Assembly (NCBI GenBank): GCA_007119305.1
Contig: SKPY01000519.1
Span: 1 to 21,029 of the forward strand
Length of the DNA: 21,029 bases
Direction: 5' to 3'
Source of the DNA: Nitriliruptorales bacterium
GTDB taxonomy: Bacteria > Actinomycetota > Nitriliruptoria > Euzebyales > Egibacteraceae
In this document: piece by piece, positions 1 through 7,670 of the stretch
Position numbering within the stretch: position 1 is the stretch's first letter
Layout of the letters: the number at the start of each line of letters is the position of its first letter
Program-made: the position numbers and the translations under genes
Notes under the pieces: generated by a model
Databases searched by the model: none
The model's input: the letters and a program-made list of their open reading frames with translations, nothing else
What the model was told of the DNA's origin: nothing

Positions 1-611
1 AGGACGGCGCTCGCCGTCTGCGGATCGCAGGTGCCCAGCTGCGCCGCCCGCAGCGGCGCGCCGATCTCAACCGCGGCCGGACGACCGCGCCGCGGGCCGG
101 GCAGCTCGGGCTGCATGCCCCACAACGCGACCGGCAGAATCGGCGCGTCGGTCGCCAGCGCGATCGCGCCCGCACCCGGCCGGGCTGACAGCTGCCGGCC
201 GCGCTGGAGGCGACCTTCGGGGTAGACGACCACCACCTCGCCGTGGTCGAGCGCCCGGGTCGCCACGTCCACCGCAGGTGCGACGCCCTTGCCGCGCTCG
301 ACGGGGAGCGCCCGGGCGCGCCGCAGCCACCAGCCGACCACCGGATCGTCGAACAGCGCCGCGAGCGCCAGGAACCGCACCCTCCGACCACGGCCCCGGA
401 GGAACGCCGTCAGCAGCACGAGCGGATCGAGGTGCGCCAGATGGTTGGCCACGACCAGGGCGGGGCCGGCGCGGGGGATGTGGCGCAACCCGGCGACGCG
501 CAGGTCGAACAGCGTGCTGACCGACCCGGTGATCAGGGGTCCGAGCAGGCGCCAGGCGGGCTCCGGCCCGCCCCAGCGCGGCTCGTCAGCACGCACGATC
601 GGCCGGCTCAC
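1..611 (-). CDS. PlsC-type 1-acyl-glycerol-3-phosphate acyltransferase family protein (3' end outside window)
   Basis: Membrane-associated acyltransferase of the lysophosphatidate acyltransferase (PlsC/LPLAT) family, which moves an acyl group from acyl-CoA or acyl-ACP to a lyso-lipid. About 203 codons are present; the C-terminus runs off the left edge. The family signature is clear: LVVANHLAHLD holds the catalytic HX4D (H57, D62), followed by the acyl-acceptor motif VVYPEGR and a later VEIG stretch. The GTG at 611 is chosen because an in-frame TAG lies 27 bases upstream and no other ATG, GTG or TTG lies between. The ribosome site is weak; TAGGCT at 633-638 could be a -10 element. The gene follows the LacI remnant on the same strand. 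Family assignment is firm; the exact lipid acceptor is unknown. Confidence 0.85.
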   Translation of the reverse strand, partial: MSRPIVRADEPRWGGPEPAWRLLGPLITGSVSTLFDLRVAGLRHIPRAGPALVVANHLAHLDPLVLLTAFLRGRGRRVRFLALAALFDDPVVGWWLRRARALPVERGKGVAPAVDVATRALDHGEVVVVYPEGRLQRGRQLSARPGAGAIALATDAPILPVALWGMQPELPGPRRGRPAAVEIGAPLRAAQLGTCDPQTASAV

Positions 612-635
612 CTCGTTCGCATCCGTGACCGCAGC

Positions 636-845
636 CTACCCTGCGGTGTCGGGGGTGCTCACGAAGGGGTCGTTCTGCGGGCGCGGCCCCCGCCGAGTGG
701 TGCTGCCGCGGGTCACGAGTCGACCGGTCTCGTCCTGCAGGTCGGTGCCCTCCTCCCCCGCGAGCAGGCCAAGCAGGCGCTGTGCCGCGCGCGAACCGTA
801 GCCGCTGATGTCACGGCGCAGCGCGGTGTCGCGCCCGGTCCTCGT
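636..845 (-). pseudogene. C-terminal remnant of a LacI-family transcriptional repressor
   Basis: The minus strand between in-frame TAG codons at 846-848 and 636-638 reads TALRRDISGYGSRAAQRLLG, then DLQDETGRLVTRGST. This is the usual end of a LacI/GalR repressor: the last ligand-domain helix and the final strand with the closing RGST motif. No ATG or GTG precedes this block in frame, and the 108 bases up to the GH1 start code for nothing similar in another frame. The DNA-binding domain and about 270 residues are therefore missing. LacI regulators commonly sit beside GH1 and GH130 genes, so this is probably the dead local regulator of the sugar module. The call rests on pattern recognition, not on an alignment. 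Confidence 0.65.
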
Positions 846-953
846 CTACCGTACTTCCGGGACCATCGACCGCAGCCGGCGCGGGTAGAAGCGCAGCAGG
901 TCAGACTGCACAGAAGCGTGGTGCGTTCCCGAGGTGCGTGCGAGGAGGATGCC

Positions 954-2291
954 ATGACAGCACGACGGTTCCCGCACGAGTTCACCTGGGGGGCCGCCAC
1001 GTCGTCCTACCAGGTCGAAGGCGCAGTCACGGCCGACGGGCGCGGCGAGAGCATCTGGGACCGCTTCGCGCACACCCCGGGCCGGGTCGCTGGCGGCGAC
1101 ACCGGCGACGTGGCCTGCGACCACTACCACCGCTACCGCGAGGACGTGGCGCTCCTCGCCGAGCTCGGGCTCGGCGCGTACCGCTTCTCCGTGGCGTGGC
1201 CGCGGGTCCTACCGGACGGCACCGGCCCGGTCAACCAGGCGGGTCTGGGCTTCTACGACCGGCTCGTCGACGAGCTGCTCGAGCACGGCATCACACCCTT
1301 CGTCACCCTCTACCACTGGGACCTGCCCCAGGCGCTCGAGGACTCCGGCGGCTGGCCTGCACGGTCAACGGCCGAGGCGTTCGCCGAGTACGCCAGCACG
1401 GTGGCAGGCCGGCTCGGTGATCGGGTCGCGCACTTCGCCACCCTCAACGAGCCGTTCGTGGTCTCGCATCTCGGGTACCGGACCGGCGAGCACGCGCCAG
1501 GACGGACGGAGCCGGACGCCGCCCTCGCCGCGGCGCACCACCTGCTCGTCGCCCACGGCCTGGCGGTGCCGGCCATGCGCGCGGCGGCGCCCCGGGCGGC
1601 CGTGGGGATCGTGCTGAACTTCGGGGCCACGCATCCGGCCACCGCCCATCCCCTCGACCTCGAAGCAGCCATCGTCGCGCACGACCAGGCCAACCGCTGG
1701 TTCCTCGACCCCCTCATGGGGCGCGGGTATCCCGAGGAGGGCGCGCGCGCCTGGGGGTGGCGACGCGGCGAGGTCGCTGACGGTGACCTGGAGCTGATCG
1801 CTGCGCCCATCGACTTCCTCGGGGTCAACTACTACACGCGGGACGTCGTGCGCTCGCCGGCACTCCCCCCGCTGCCGCCACCAACGAAGGCCCCGGAGCG
1901 CACCGGCATGGGCTGGGAGGTCTACCCGCAGGGGCTCGTCGAGGTGCTCCAGCTCGTCGCGTCACGCACCGGCGAGCTGCCGCTGTACGTCACCGAGAAC
2001 GGGGCGGCCTACCCGGTCGACGAGCGCGACCCCACGGCCGACCCGGAGCGCGTGCGCTTCCTCGCCCGCCACTTCGACGCCGCGCTCACCGCGCTCGAGG
2101 CCGGCGTGCCGCTGCGGGGCTACTTCGTCTGGTCGCTGCTCGACAACTTCGAGTGGGCGCACGGCTACGCGCAGCGGTTCGGGATCGTGCACGTCGACTT
2201 CGACACCCAGGAGCGCCGGCTGCGGGACAGCGCTCGGTTCGTGGCGCACGTCGCACGCAGCGGCGACCCGACCCCCGTCACCGGAGCCTGA
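954..2291 (+). CDS. GH1 family beta-glycosidase (beta-glucosidase type)
   Basis: Glycoside hydrolase family 1 enzyme of 445 aa, the usual length, expected to release non-reducing-end beta-linked sugars in the cytoplasm by a retaining mechanism. It opens with FPHEFTWGAATSSYQVEG, typical of the family. The acid/base glutamate is E166 in TLNEP and the nucleophile E348 in YVTENG; WSLLDNFEW near residue 393 is the conserved aglycone-side motif. There is no signal peptide. The reading frame is open further upstream, but ATG 954 has a strong AGGAGGA ribosome site at 943-949 and begins exactly where family homology begins. The GH130 gene starts 2 bases after the stop, so the two are surely cotranscribed. 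Substrate could be a beta-glucoside, beta-mannoside or related disaccharide; the partner gene hints at mannose-containing oligosaccharides. Confidence 0.95.
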   Translation: MTARRFPHEFTWGAATSSYQVEGAVTADGRGESIWDRFAHTPGRVAGGDTGDVACDHYHRYREDVALLAELGLGAYRFSVAWPRVLPDGTGPVNQAGLGFYDRLVDELLEHGITPFVTLYHWDLPQALEDSGGWPARSTAEAFAEYASTVAGRLGDRVAHFATLNEPFVVSHLGYRTGEHAPGRTEPDAALAAAHHLLVAHGLAVPAMRAAAPRAAVGIVLNFGATHPATAHPLDLEAAIVAHDQANRWFLDPLMGRGYPEEGARAWGWRRGEVADGDLELIAAPIDFLGVNYYTRDVVRSPALPPLPPPTKAPERTGMGWEVYPQGLVEVLQLVASRTGELPLYVTENGAAYPVDERDPTADPERVRFLARHFDAALTALEAGVPLRGYFVWSLLDNFEWAHGYAQRFGIVHVDFDTQERRLRDSARFVAHVARSGDPTPVTGA

Positions 2292-2293
2292 CG

Positions 2294-3292
2294 ATGAGCC
2301 CCGATGGGCCGACGACCGCCAGCGACGGCACCCGCCCGCGGGTCGGGATCCCGTGGGAGGAGCGCCCGGCGGGCTCGAGCGCCGTGCTGTGGCGCTCGAG
2401 CCGCAACCCGATCATCGCCCGGGATCACCTGCCGCGCTCCAACAGCATCTTCAACTCAGCGGTCGTGCCCTACGGCGATGGCTACGCCGGGGTGTTCCGG
2501 GTCGACGACCGCACCAGGGTGATGAACCTGCACGCCGGCCGCAGCACCGACGGCGTCACGTGGGACCTCGATCCCGACCCGATCGTGTTCCTGCCCGCCG
2601 ACGAGCGGGTGGCCGACATCCAGGAGCAGTTCGTGCACGCCTACGACCCGCGCGTGACCTGGCTGGAGGACCGCTACTACGTCACCTGGTGCAACGGCTA
2701 CCACGGTCCGACCATCGGCGTGGGCTTCACCCACGACTTCGAGACCTTCCACCAGCTCGACAACGCGGTCCTGCCGTTCAACCGCAACGGCGTGCTGTTC
2801 CCCCGCCGCGTCAGCGGGCACTACGCGCTGCTGAGCCGCCCCAGCGACGACGGGCACACGCCGTTCGGCGACATCTTCTACTCCGAGAGCCCCGACCTCA
2901 CCCACTGGGGCCGCCACCGCCACGTCATGGGCACGCTGGCGTGGACCTGGCAGTCCACGAAGGTCGGCGCCGGGCCCACCCCGATCGAGACCGCGCACGG
3001 GTGGCTGCTCATCTATCACGGGGTGCTGACCTCGTGCAACGGGTTCGTGTACTCGATGGGCGCGGCGCTGCTGGACCTCGACGAGCCCTGGCGAGTGCTC
3101 GCGCGCGGCCGCGACTACCTCCTCGCACCCCACGCCACCTACGAGCAGGTCGGAGACGTGCCGAACGTCGTCTTCCCCTGCGCCGCGCTCGTCGACGGCA
3201 ACCACCTCAGCGTGTACTACGGCGGCGCGGACACCGTCGTGTGCCTGGCTCACGGGCGCCTGTCCGACGTCCTCGACTTCGTCCGCTCGTGA
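2294..3292 (+). CDS. GH130 family beta-1,4-mannooligosaccharide phosphorylase-like protein
   Basis: A 332-aa protein of glycoside hydrolase family 130, five-bladed beta-propeller enzymes that mostly phosphorolyse beta-1,2- or beta-1,4-mannosides to mannose 1-phosphate. Visible family features are SNSIFNSAVVPYGDGYAGVF at residues 49-68, the DGVTW strand, and the YDPR motif whose D118 is the expected proton donor, followed by YYVTWC. Later GHGWLL-like and YHG motifs fit the phosphate and sugar subsites. It is cytoplasmic. ATG 2294 lies 2 bases after the GH1 stop, indicating translational coupling. Together the pair would break mannose- or mixed-linkage oligosaccharides into sugar phosphate plus free sugar. 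No transporter is in view. The subfamily, and therefore the exact linkage cut, cannot be set by eye; some GH130 members are hydrolases. Confidence 0.88.
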   Translation: MSPDGPTTASDGTRPRVGIPWEERPAGSSAVLWRSSRNPIIARDHLPRSNSIFNSAVVPYGDGYAGVFRVDDRTRVMNLHAGRSTDGVTWDLDPDPIVFLPADERVADIQEQFVHAYDPRVTWLEDRYYVTWCNGYHGPTIGVGFTHDFETFHQLDNAVLPFNRNGVLFPRRVSGHYALLSRPSDDGHTPFGDIFYSESPDLTHWGRHRHVMGTLAWTWQSTKVGAGPTPIETAHGWLLIYHGVLTSCNGFVYSMGAALLDLDEPWRVLARGRDYLLAPHATYEQVGDVPNVVFPCAALVDGNHLSVYYGGADTVVCLAHGRLSDVLDFVRS

Positions 3293-3302
3293 CCTCGCCG
3301 TC

Positions 3303-4310
3303 CTACCCCCAGGGACGCGGGGGTGGGAGATCGGTCATCACGAGCAGCCCGGGTGGGGCCGCGAGCACGCGCGGCAGCACGTTTGCCACCAGCGCCGCGG
3401 TGGCCACGTCCCCGGGGATGCCGCCTGGCACGGTCACGTGCAGCTCGGGCTCGCCGTGCACGTGCATCTCCTCGCGTGGGTCGGCGACCCCCACCCCCAT
3501 GTCGAGGGTGAGCCGGACGCGCTGCCCGGCAGCCGTGGCCCCGGTGGCGACCTGGTGCACGCCGCTGACCTGGTCCTCGGCGCCGGCCGTGCCGTCCACG
3601 TCGCCGAGGAGGGGCTCGATCGTCTCGTCCACGCCCTCGAGCCGCCAGCCGAGCGCCGCGGCGAGCGCGCGCGCCGACCGTCCGAGCCCGACGTGGCCGA
3701 GGCGGCCGGCCGCCACCCCGGCGGCGAACTCGTCCGCGCTGAGCCCCGCCCCGACCTTGCGCTGCAGGGCTGCCCGCCGCCCTCCGGCCTCCTGGACCCG
3801 CAGGACGTCGATGCTCGTCACGTGGCGGCACGGGGCGGTCAGCACGGCCGGCAGGTAGTCCATGGCGTAGCCCGGGTTGACCCCGGTGCCCAGCAGGGTG
3901 ACGCCTGCCGCCCGGGCCTCGCGATCGAGGCGGGTGGCGAGCTCGGGCTCGTCGTCCCACGGGTAGGCGAGCTCCTCACAGGTGGACACGACGTGGAGGC
4001 CCGCCGCCATGGCCGCCGACAAGCCAGGCGCAGCCGCAGCGAGCACCGACCCCGCGCAGTGCAGGGCGACGTCGGCGCTGTCGGTCGCCACGTCGGCGAG
4101 GTCGCCGGCGACGGTCACCCCGTCCAGCGCCGCAGACAGCCCCAGCACCTCGGCGAGCGGCCTGCCGGCGAGGTCGGGGGCGATGTCGACGGCGCCGACG
4201 ATCCGCGCTCCCCGTTCGTGGACGAGACGGGCCACGGCGACGCCGATGGCACCGAGCCCGATGTGGACCGTTCCGAGCTCGTCAGGCCGCACCTCATACC
4301 CCCTCGCCAC
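3303..4310 (-). CDS. DapB-like NAD(P)-dependent dehydrogenase (2,4-diaminopentanoate dehydrogenase-like)
   Basis: A 335-aa oxidoreductase with an N-terminal Rossmann fold: HIGLGAIGVAVA at residues 16-27 is the dinucleotide-binding glycine loop, followed by the VGAVD strand. GTGVNPGYAMDYLP at 141-154 is the hallmark of a DapB-related group that includes 2,4-diaminopentanoate dehydrogenase. The dihydrodipicolinate reductase lysine motif is not obvious, so it is probably not the lysine-pathway enzyme; the substrate is unknown. The start is GTG 4310 with AAGGTGGGG upstream; an alternative GTG at 4292 has AGGGGG placed 6 bases before it and would remove only six residues. The gene converges on GH130 with a 10-base gap and diverges from the acetyltransferase. 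Function beyond the family is open. Confidence 0.75.
   Translation of the reverse strand: MARGYEVRPDELGTVHIGLGAIGVAVARLVHERGARIVGAVDIAPDLAGRPLAEVLGLSAALDGVTVAGDLADVATDSADVALHCAGSVLAAAAPGLSAAMAAGLHVVSTCEELAYPWDDEPELATRLDREARAAGVTLLGTGVNPGYAMDYLPAVLTAPCRHVTSIDVLRVQEAGGRRAALQRKVGAGLSADEFAAGVAAGRLGHVGLGRSARALAAALGWRLEGVDETIEPLLGDVDGTAGAEDQVSGVHQVATGATAAGQRVRLTLDMGVGVADPREEMHVHGEPELHVTVPGGIPGDVATAALVANVLPRVLAAPPGLLVMTDLPPPRPWG
3305..3324. terminator. GC hairpin between convergent genes
   Basis: ACCCCC at 3305-3310 and GGGGGT at 3319-3324 form a 6-bp stem around an 8-base loop. It lies at the last codons of the DapB-like gene, just after the GH130 stop, where a bidirectional terminator would be expected. 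No T-run follows, so the call is weak. Confidence 0.3.
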
Positions 4311-4390
4311 CAGCGGTCCCCACCTTCATACCGGACAAGCGCCCTGCTGCGCACGACGCCTGCGGCTCGCCGGCGGGTTCCGCGCTGCGG

Positions 4391-4396
4391 TAGCGT
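4391..4396 (+). promoter_or_regulatory. -10 element TAGCGT, probable leaderless promoter
   Basis: TAGCGT lies 10 bases before ATG 4407 and 7 before an in-frame TTG at 4404. No ribosome-binding site is visible between. This spacing matches leaderless transcription in actinobacteria, where transcription begins at or next to the start codon. Confidence 0.4.
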
Positions 4397-4406
4397 GCCG
4401 GCGTTG

Positions 4407-5105
4407 ATGGCACGAGATGCGCTCGCACGGCTCGCCGACCGGGTTGCCGGCGAGGCCGTGCAGTGGGTGTGGCAGCGCAGCGTGCGCGTCGGCACGCTCA
4501 AGGCGACGCAGCGGCGCGCGCGCCGGTTCGCGCGCTTCGGGCCGGGCACCGAGATCGTGTTCCCCCCGGTCGCGGTCGTCGGCGAGGGCCGCATCGCCCT
4601 CGGCGCGGACACGCTCGTGGGCCCGCACGCCAGCCTCAGCGCCGGCATGCCCGACGAGGCGGGCCGGGGCGGCGAGCCCGTGCTCGTCATCGGCGACCGC
4701 TGCGTGCTGGGCAAGGGCATCGGCGTCGTGGCCCACAAGCACGTGGCGATCGGCGACGACACGTGGACGGGCCACTACGTCTACATCACCGACCAGAACC
4801 ACGGCTACGAGAACCTCGAACTGCCGATCGGCACGCAGATGTGGAAGGACGCGCCGGTGCGGATCGGACCGGAGTGCTGGCTCGGCCACGGCGCCGTCGT
4901 GCTGCCCGGCACGACGATCGGCCGACACGTCGTCGTGGCCGCAGGGGCGGTCGTGGCCGGCCTGCAGGTGCCCGACTACAGCGTCGTCGCGGGCGTCCCG
5001 GGCCGCGTCGTCCGCCGCCACATCGCCACGCGTGGCTGGGTGGCCACGCACCCCGACGGCACTCCGTTGCCCGGCGGGGCGGGGTCAGCGCCGTTCCGCG
5101 GCTGA
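4407..5105 (+). CDS. WbbJ-like hexapeptide-repeat acyltransferase
   Basis: A 232-aa left-handed beta-helix acyltransferase of the LbetaH / WbbJ-type O-acetyltransferase group. Hexapeptide turns run from about residue 56 (VAVVGEGRIALGADTLVGPH) through residue 200, ending in the typical VAAGAVVAGLQVPDYSVVAG and GVPGRVVR. H132 in DQNHGYE is the expected catalytic histidine, with IGTQMWKDAPVRIG following as in the family. A basic amphipathic N-terminus (residues 23-45, rich in Arg) may bind membrane or nucleic acid. Such enzymes usually acetylate sugars of capsule, lipid-linked oligosaccharide or antibiotics; the acceptor is not predictable here and no glycan genes are adjacent. The start ATG is set by the leaderless-type -10 element just upstream. 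The gene ends 5 bases before a strong inverted repeat. Confidence 0.88.
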   Translation: MARDALARLADRVAGEAVQWVWQRSVRVGTLKATQRRARRFARFGPGTEIVFPPVAVVGEGRIALGADTLVGPHASLSAGMPDEAGRGGEPVLVIGDRCVLGKGIGVVAHKHVAIGDDTWTGHYVYITDQNHGYENLELPIGTQMWKDAPVRIGPECWLGHGAVVLPGTTIGRHVVVAAGAVVAGLQVPDYSVVAGVPGRVVRRHIATRGWVATHPDGTPLPGGAGSAPFRG

Positions 5106-5110
5106 CGCGT

Positions 5111-5146
5111 GGATGCGACCCAAGCGCCAGCGCCGCGGTCGCATTC
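5111..5146 (+). terminator. Strong inverted repeat after the acetyltransferase gene
   Basis: ATGCGACC at 5113-5120 pairs perfectly with GGTCGCAT at 5137-5144; with a G-T pair and one further G-C the stem reaches 10 bp around a 16-base GC-rich loop. It begins 5 bases after the stop codon. No T-run follows, which is usual for actinobacterial terminators. It also precedes the small CxxC gene by 20 bases, so it could instead act on that gene. Confidence 0.5.
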
Positions 5147-5164
5147 GATCTCTAGGAGCCCGCC

Positions 5165-5404
5165 ATGCTGCAACGTCTGCGCCGCCTGCTCGCCACCGGC
5201 CGCCCCGAGCAGATCGAGGTCTGCGAGACTTGCGGCGTCGCCTGCGACGGGGCGCTCACTCCGACCCGAGCTGTCTGGGTTCGCCGGGGGTGTCGAACGA
5301 CAGCCACGTCCCGATCGGAGGTTGCTGACCGACGCCGGGCTGGCTCCAGTCGCACACCCCGTCGGCGAAGACCGCCTCGAGCCGCTCCTGCTGTTCCTCG
5401 GTGA
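5165..5404 (+). CDS. Small CxxC protein, probably truncated (only the first ~30 residues look genuine)
   Basis: ATG 5165 has a very good ribosome site (TAGGAG at 5153-5158, 6 bases away). The first residues, MLQRLRRLLATGRPEQIEVC then ETCGVACDG, form a basic amphipathic helix followed by a CxxCxxxC knuckle, as in short actinobacterial zinc-ribbon-like proteins of roughly 50-70 aa. After about residue 30 the translation turns into Arg/Pro-rich text that is merely the antisense of the DUF6351-like gene, whose stop lies at 5256-5258. The likely reading is a small gene whose 3' part was replaced when the hydrolase block arrived. It could still be expressed with a new C-terminus of 79 residues in all. 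Function unknown. Confidence 0.4.
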   Translation: MLQRLRRLLATGRPEQIEVCETCGVACDGALTPTRAVWVRRGCRTTATSRSEVADRRRAGSSRTPRRRRPPRAAPAVPR

Positions 5405-7625
5405 ACTCGACGCTGTAGTCGGCGAAGTCGAGGTCGGTCAGCTCGCACTTGAGGACGTCGTTCGCCATCGGCCCGCCCGCGGCGATGCGCGGGTCACCGG
5501 CCGGCGGCAGCTCCTCGATGCACGGGTTGTCGGTGTCGTCGTGCGGCCACTGGGTCGCGGTGTGCTCGGAGCCGTCCGCCGTCGTGCACCGGTCGGTGAG
5601 CCCGACGGGGCGGTTGTCGCGGACCTTCTGCTCCTGGCTCACGTCGCGGTCGTCCTCACCGATCGCCGTGACCCACTCGTCCATCACGAGCAGGCGCGGC
5701 AGGTCGACGAAGTCTGGTGGGACCGCCGCCGGATGCGCGTGCCAGATCACGTGGTTGTCGAAGTGGCCGTTCTCGCGCAGCAGCCGCGCCCGGACCGAGA
5801 AGTCGCGGAACCGGTCGTGGTAGTCACCGCCGAGCTCGACTGCGTCTTGGTACAGGCCCACGTTGAGGGTGGGCACCTCGGCGAGCCCCATGCCGCCGTT
5901 CAGGACGCGACCGGTCTCGTACGCGAGCGCGACGATGTCCTCGTCCACGTCCATGCGCTCGGGGATGTGCCGGGCGTCGATGTCGAGCCCGCCGGCGTCC
6001 TCGTTGAGCGCCACGAACTGCTCGGGCGTGATGATGCCGACTTCGAGCGCCTCGAGGCCGTACTGCACCCCTGTGTTGTCGAGCGGACGCCGGGCGAAGC
6101 CGGTCTCGGGATCGGTCCCCCAGACGTTGCGCCCGGCCTCGTAGATCGTGGCGCGGATGCCGTCCGGGTTTTCGTCTGGGTGGTAGAGCTCCTCCTCCGG
6201 CACGTCGCGGCCGATGTAGACGGAGGGGTTCACGTTGCGGGTGTTGCCGACCACCCACGTGAGGTTGATCGCCCAGCTGCCGAAGCCGGAGACCGCAGTC
6301 AGGTCCGCGAGCTTCTCCTCGAGCCCCGGCGACCACTCGTTCGGGAACTTGGCAGCCGTGTCCCAGTCGTAGTCCCAGAGGTCGGACTCGGCGAACGCGG
6401 TGTTCAGCAGCGCGGCGTCGCCGGCACCGGGTGCCATGCTGTAGGCGTCCGGGAACGTGGAGGTTGCGATGACCCCGTCGAGGATCCCCGGGTAGTTGTC
6501 GGCGATCAGGTACTGCTGGATCGCCCCGCCGGAGCCGCCGTTGCCGATCATGTGGAGCGGCTCGCCGTGTGTCACGGTGAAGTGCTCGCGCACCATCATC
6601 ATCGACTCGGCGCTCAACGGGTCATTGCCGCACGAGTTGCCGTGACGCGTGAACGTGTGCCGCGCGACCGCGTAGCCGGCCCCGAGCACATCGACCTGCC
6701 CGCTGGACAGGATGTCCCGCGCGCGCTCCCGCCCCTGCATGTAGCCGGGCCGGCAGGCGCCCGCGAGCTCGTAGTACAGCCGCTCGTTCCACTGCGACTG
6801 CGGCCGCAGCGGATCGCCCCACTCCGGCTCGGCCGGGTCGTGCAGGACCGCGATGTTGTAGACGCCGCGGTTCAGCGTGCCGCGCTCGTTGCGGACGATG
6901 AAGGGCACCTCACGGCCCTCCGTCGTCTGGGTGTGCACGACGTCGTCGGGCACGACGTCAGGGTCGTCGAGCGGGACGAACCCGTCGCCGACCTCGTCCT
7001 CGCCGGGGTCCTCCGACTTGTAGAAGTACTCCACGACCGTCGCCGGGTCGGTGTGGCAGAACTCGTCGTGGTCGGGCCCGAGCCCCGAGGCGGCCGGGTT
7101 GCAGAAGAACGGCTGCTGATGCGGACCGGAGAACACCGGCCCGTGGGCGGGGTGGTTCACCACCTCGAGGGTGTGGGACGGCCGGCCGTGCCCCCGCCCC
7201 CTCGCGTCGGCGGTGATGGTGGACGCGCCCTCGGGCAGGTCGTCGACCACGCCGAGCAGCGCGCGGTCGTCCGCCTCGCGCTGGAAGCGCGCGGTGACGT
7301 CCGTGGACACACCATCGTGCTCGACGGTCACGCGCACCTGGTGCGATGGCACCGTGCGCGGCACGTGCACCCGGACGAGCGCGTCGCCGCCGGTCAGGGT
7401 GTCCGGCCGGCCGGAGGCGACCTCCACGCGCAGGTCACGGTCCGCCGCCGCAGCGTCGGACGGTCCGGGATCCGAGGGCGGTCCGGGGTCGGCGGACGGT
7501 CCGCTCGGCCCCGCGGCCGCAGCGGGCAGCATGCCGGCCACGAGCGCCACGCACGCGAGCGCCACCACGACGAGGCGTCCCCGGTTGGCACCGGGACGTC
7601 CGACTGGGCGGTCATCCATCCTCAT
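5256..7625 (-). CDS. Secreted DUF6351-like alpha/beta hydrolase (stand-alone)
   Basis: A 789-aa exported protein. Residues 1-38 are a signal peptide: Arg-rich start, VVVALACVALVAG core and AAAA cleavage zone. A Gly/Pro/Ser linker follows, then a beta domain (about 64-158, with VEVASGRPDTLTGGDALVRV), then the hydrolase proper from FSGPHQQPFFC (165-175). GNGGSGGAIQQY carries a GxSxG elbow with S365. The motif GH-F-D-N-HVIW (620-628) and D601/H603 are candidates for the rest of the triad. This layout matches the family annotated as DUF6351, of unknown function, as I remember it. Six cysteines (175, 190, 680, 702, 727, 758) match those of the neighbouring fusion protein. It is the second gene of an operon, starting 45 bases after the fusion gene. 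ATG 7625 is preferred to the GTG just before it because AAGGA would otherwise touch the start. Substrate unknown; an ester is likely. Confidence 0.8.
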   Translation of the reverse strand: MRMDDRPVGRPGANRGRLVVVALACVALVAGMLPAAAAGPSGPSADPGPPSDPGPSDAAAADRDLRVEVASGRPDTLTGGDALVRVHVPRTVPSHQVRVTVEHDGVSTDVTARFQREADDRALLGVVDDLPEGASTITADARGRGHGRPSHTLEVVNHPAHGPVFSGPHQQPFFCNPAASGLGPDHDEFCHTDPATVVEYFYKSEDPGEDEVGDGFVPLDDPDVVPDDVVHTQTTEGREVPFIVRNERGTLNRGVYNIAVLHDPAEPEWGDPLRPQSQWNERLYYELAGACRPGYMQGRERARDILSSGQVDVLGAGYAVARHTFTRHGNSCGNDPLSAESMMMVREHFTVTHGEPLHMIGNGGSGGAIQQYLIADNYPGILDGVIATSTFPDAYSMAPGAGDAALLNTAFAESDLWDYDWDTAAKFPNEWSPGLEEKLADLTAVSGFGSWAINLTWVVGNTRNVNPSVYIGRDVPEEELYHPDENPDGIRATIYEAGRNVWGTDPETGFARRPLDNTGVQYGLEALEVGIITPEQFVALNEDAGGLDIDARHIPERMDVDEDIVALAYETGRVLNGGMGLAEVPTLNVGLYQDAVELGGDYHDRFRDFSVRARLLRENGHFDNHVIWHAHPAAVPPDFVDLPRLLVMDEWVTAIGEDDRDVSQEQKVRDNRPVGLTDRCTTADGSEHTATQWPHDDTDNPCIEELPPAGDPRIAAGGPMANDVLKCELTDLDFADYSVEFTEEQQERLEAVFADGVCDWSQPGVGQQPPIGTWLSFDTPGEPRQLGSE

Positions 7626-7670
7626 CACATCCTTCAGTGCGCTGGCGCGCGCGCCCGTCGGCGTGCGCGT

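Noticed and set aside
243..953. Open frame extending the GH1 gene 237 codons upstream
   Set aside because: It overlaps the PlsC gene and the LacI remnant on the other strand, is not GH1-like, and ATG 954 has a strong ribosome site where family homology starts.
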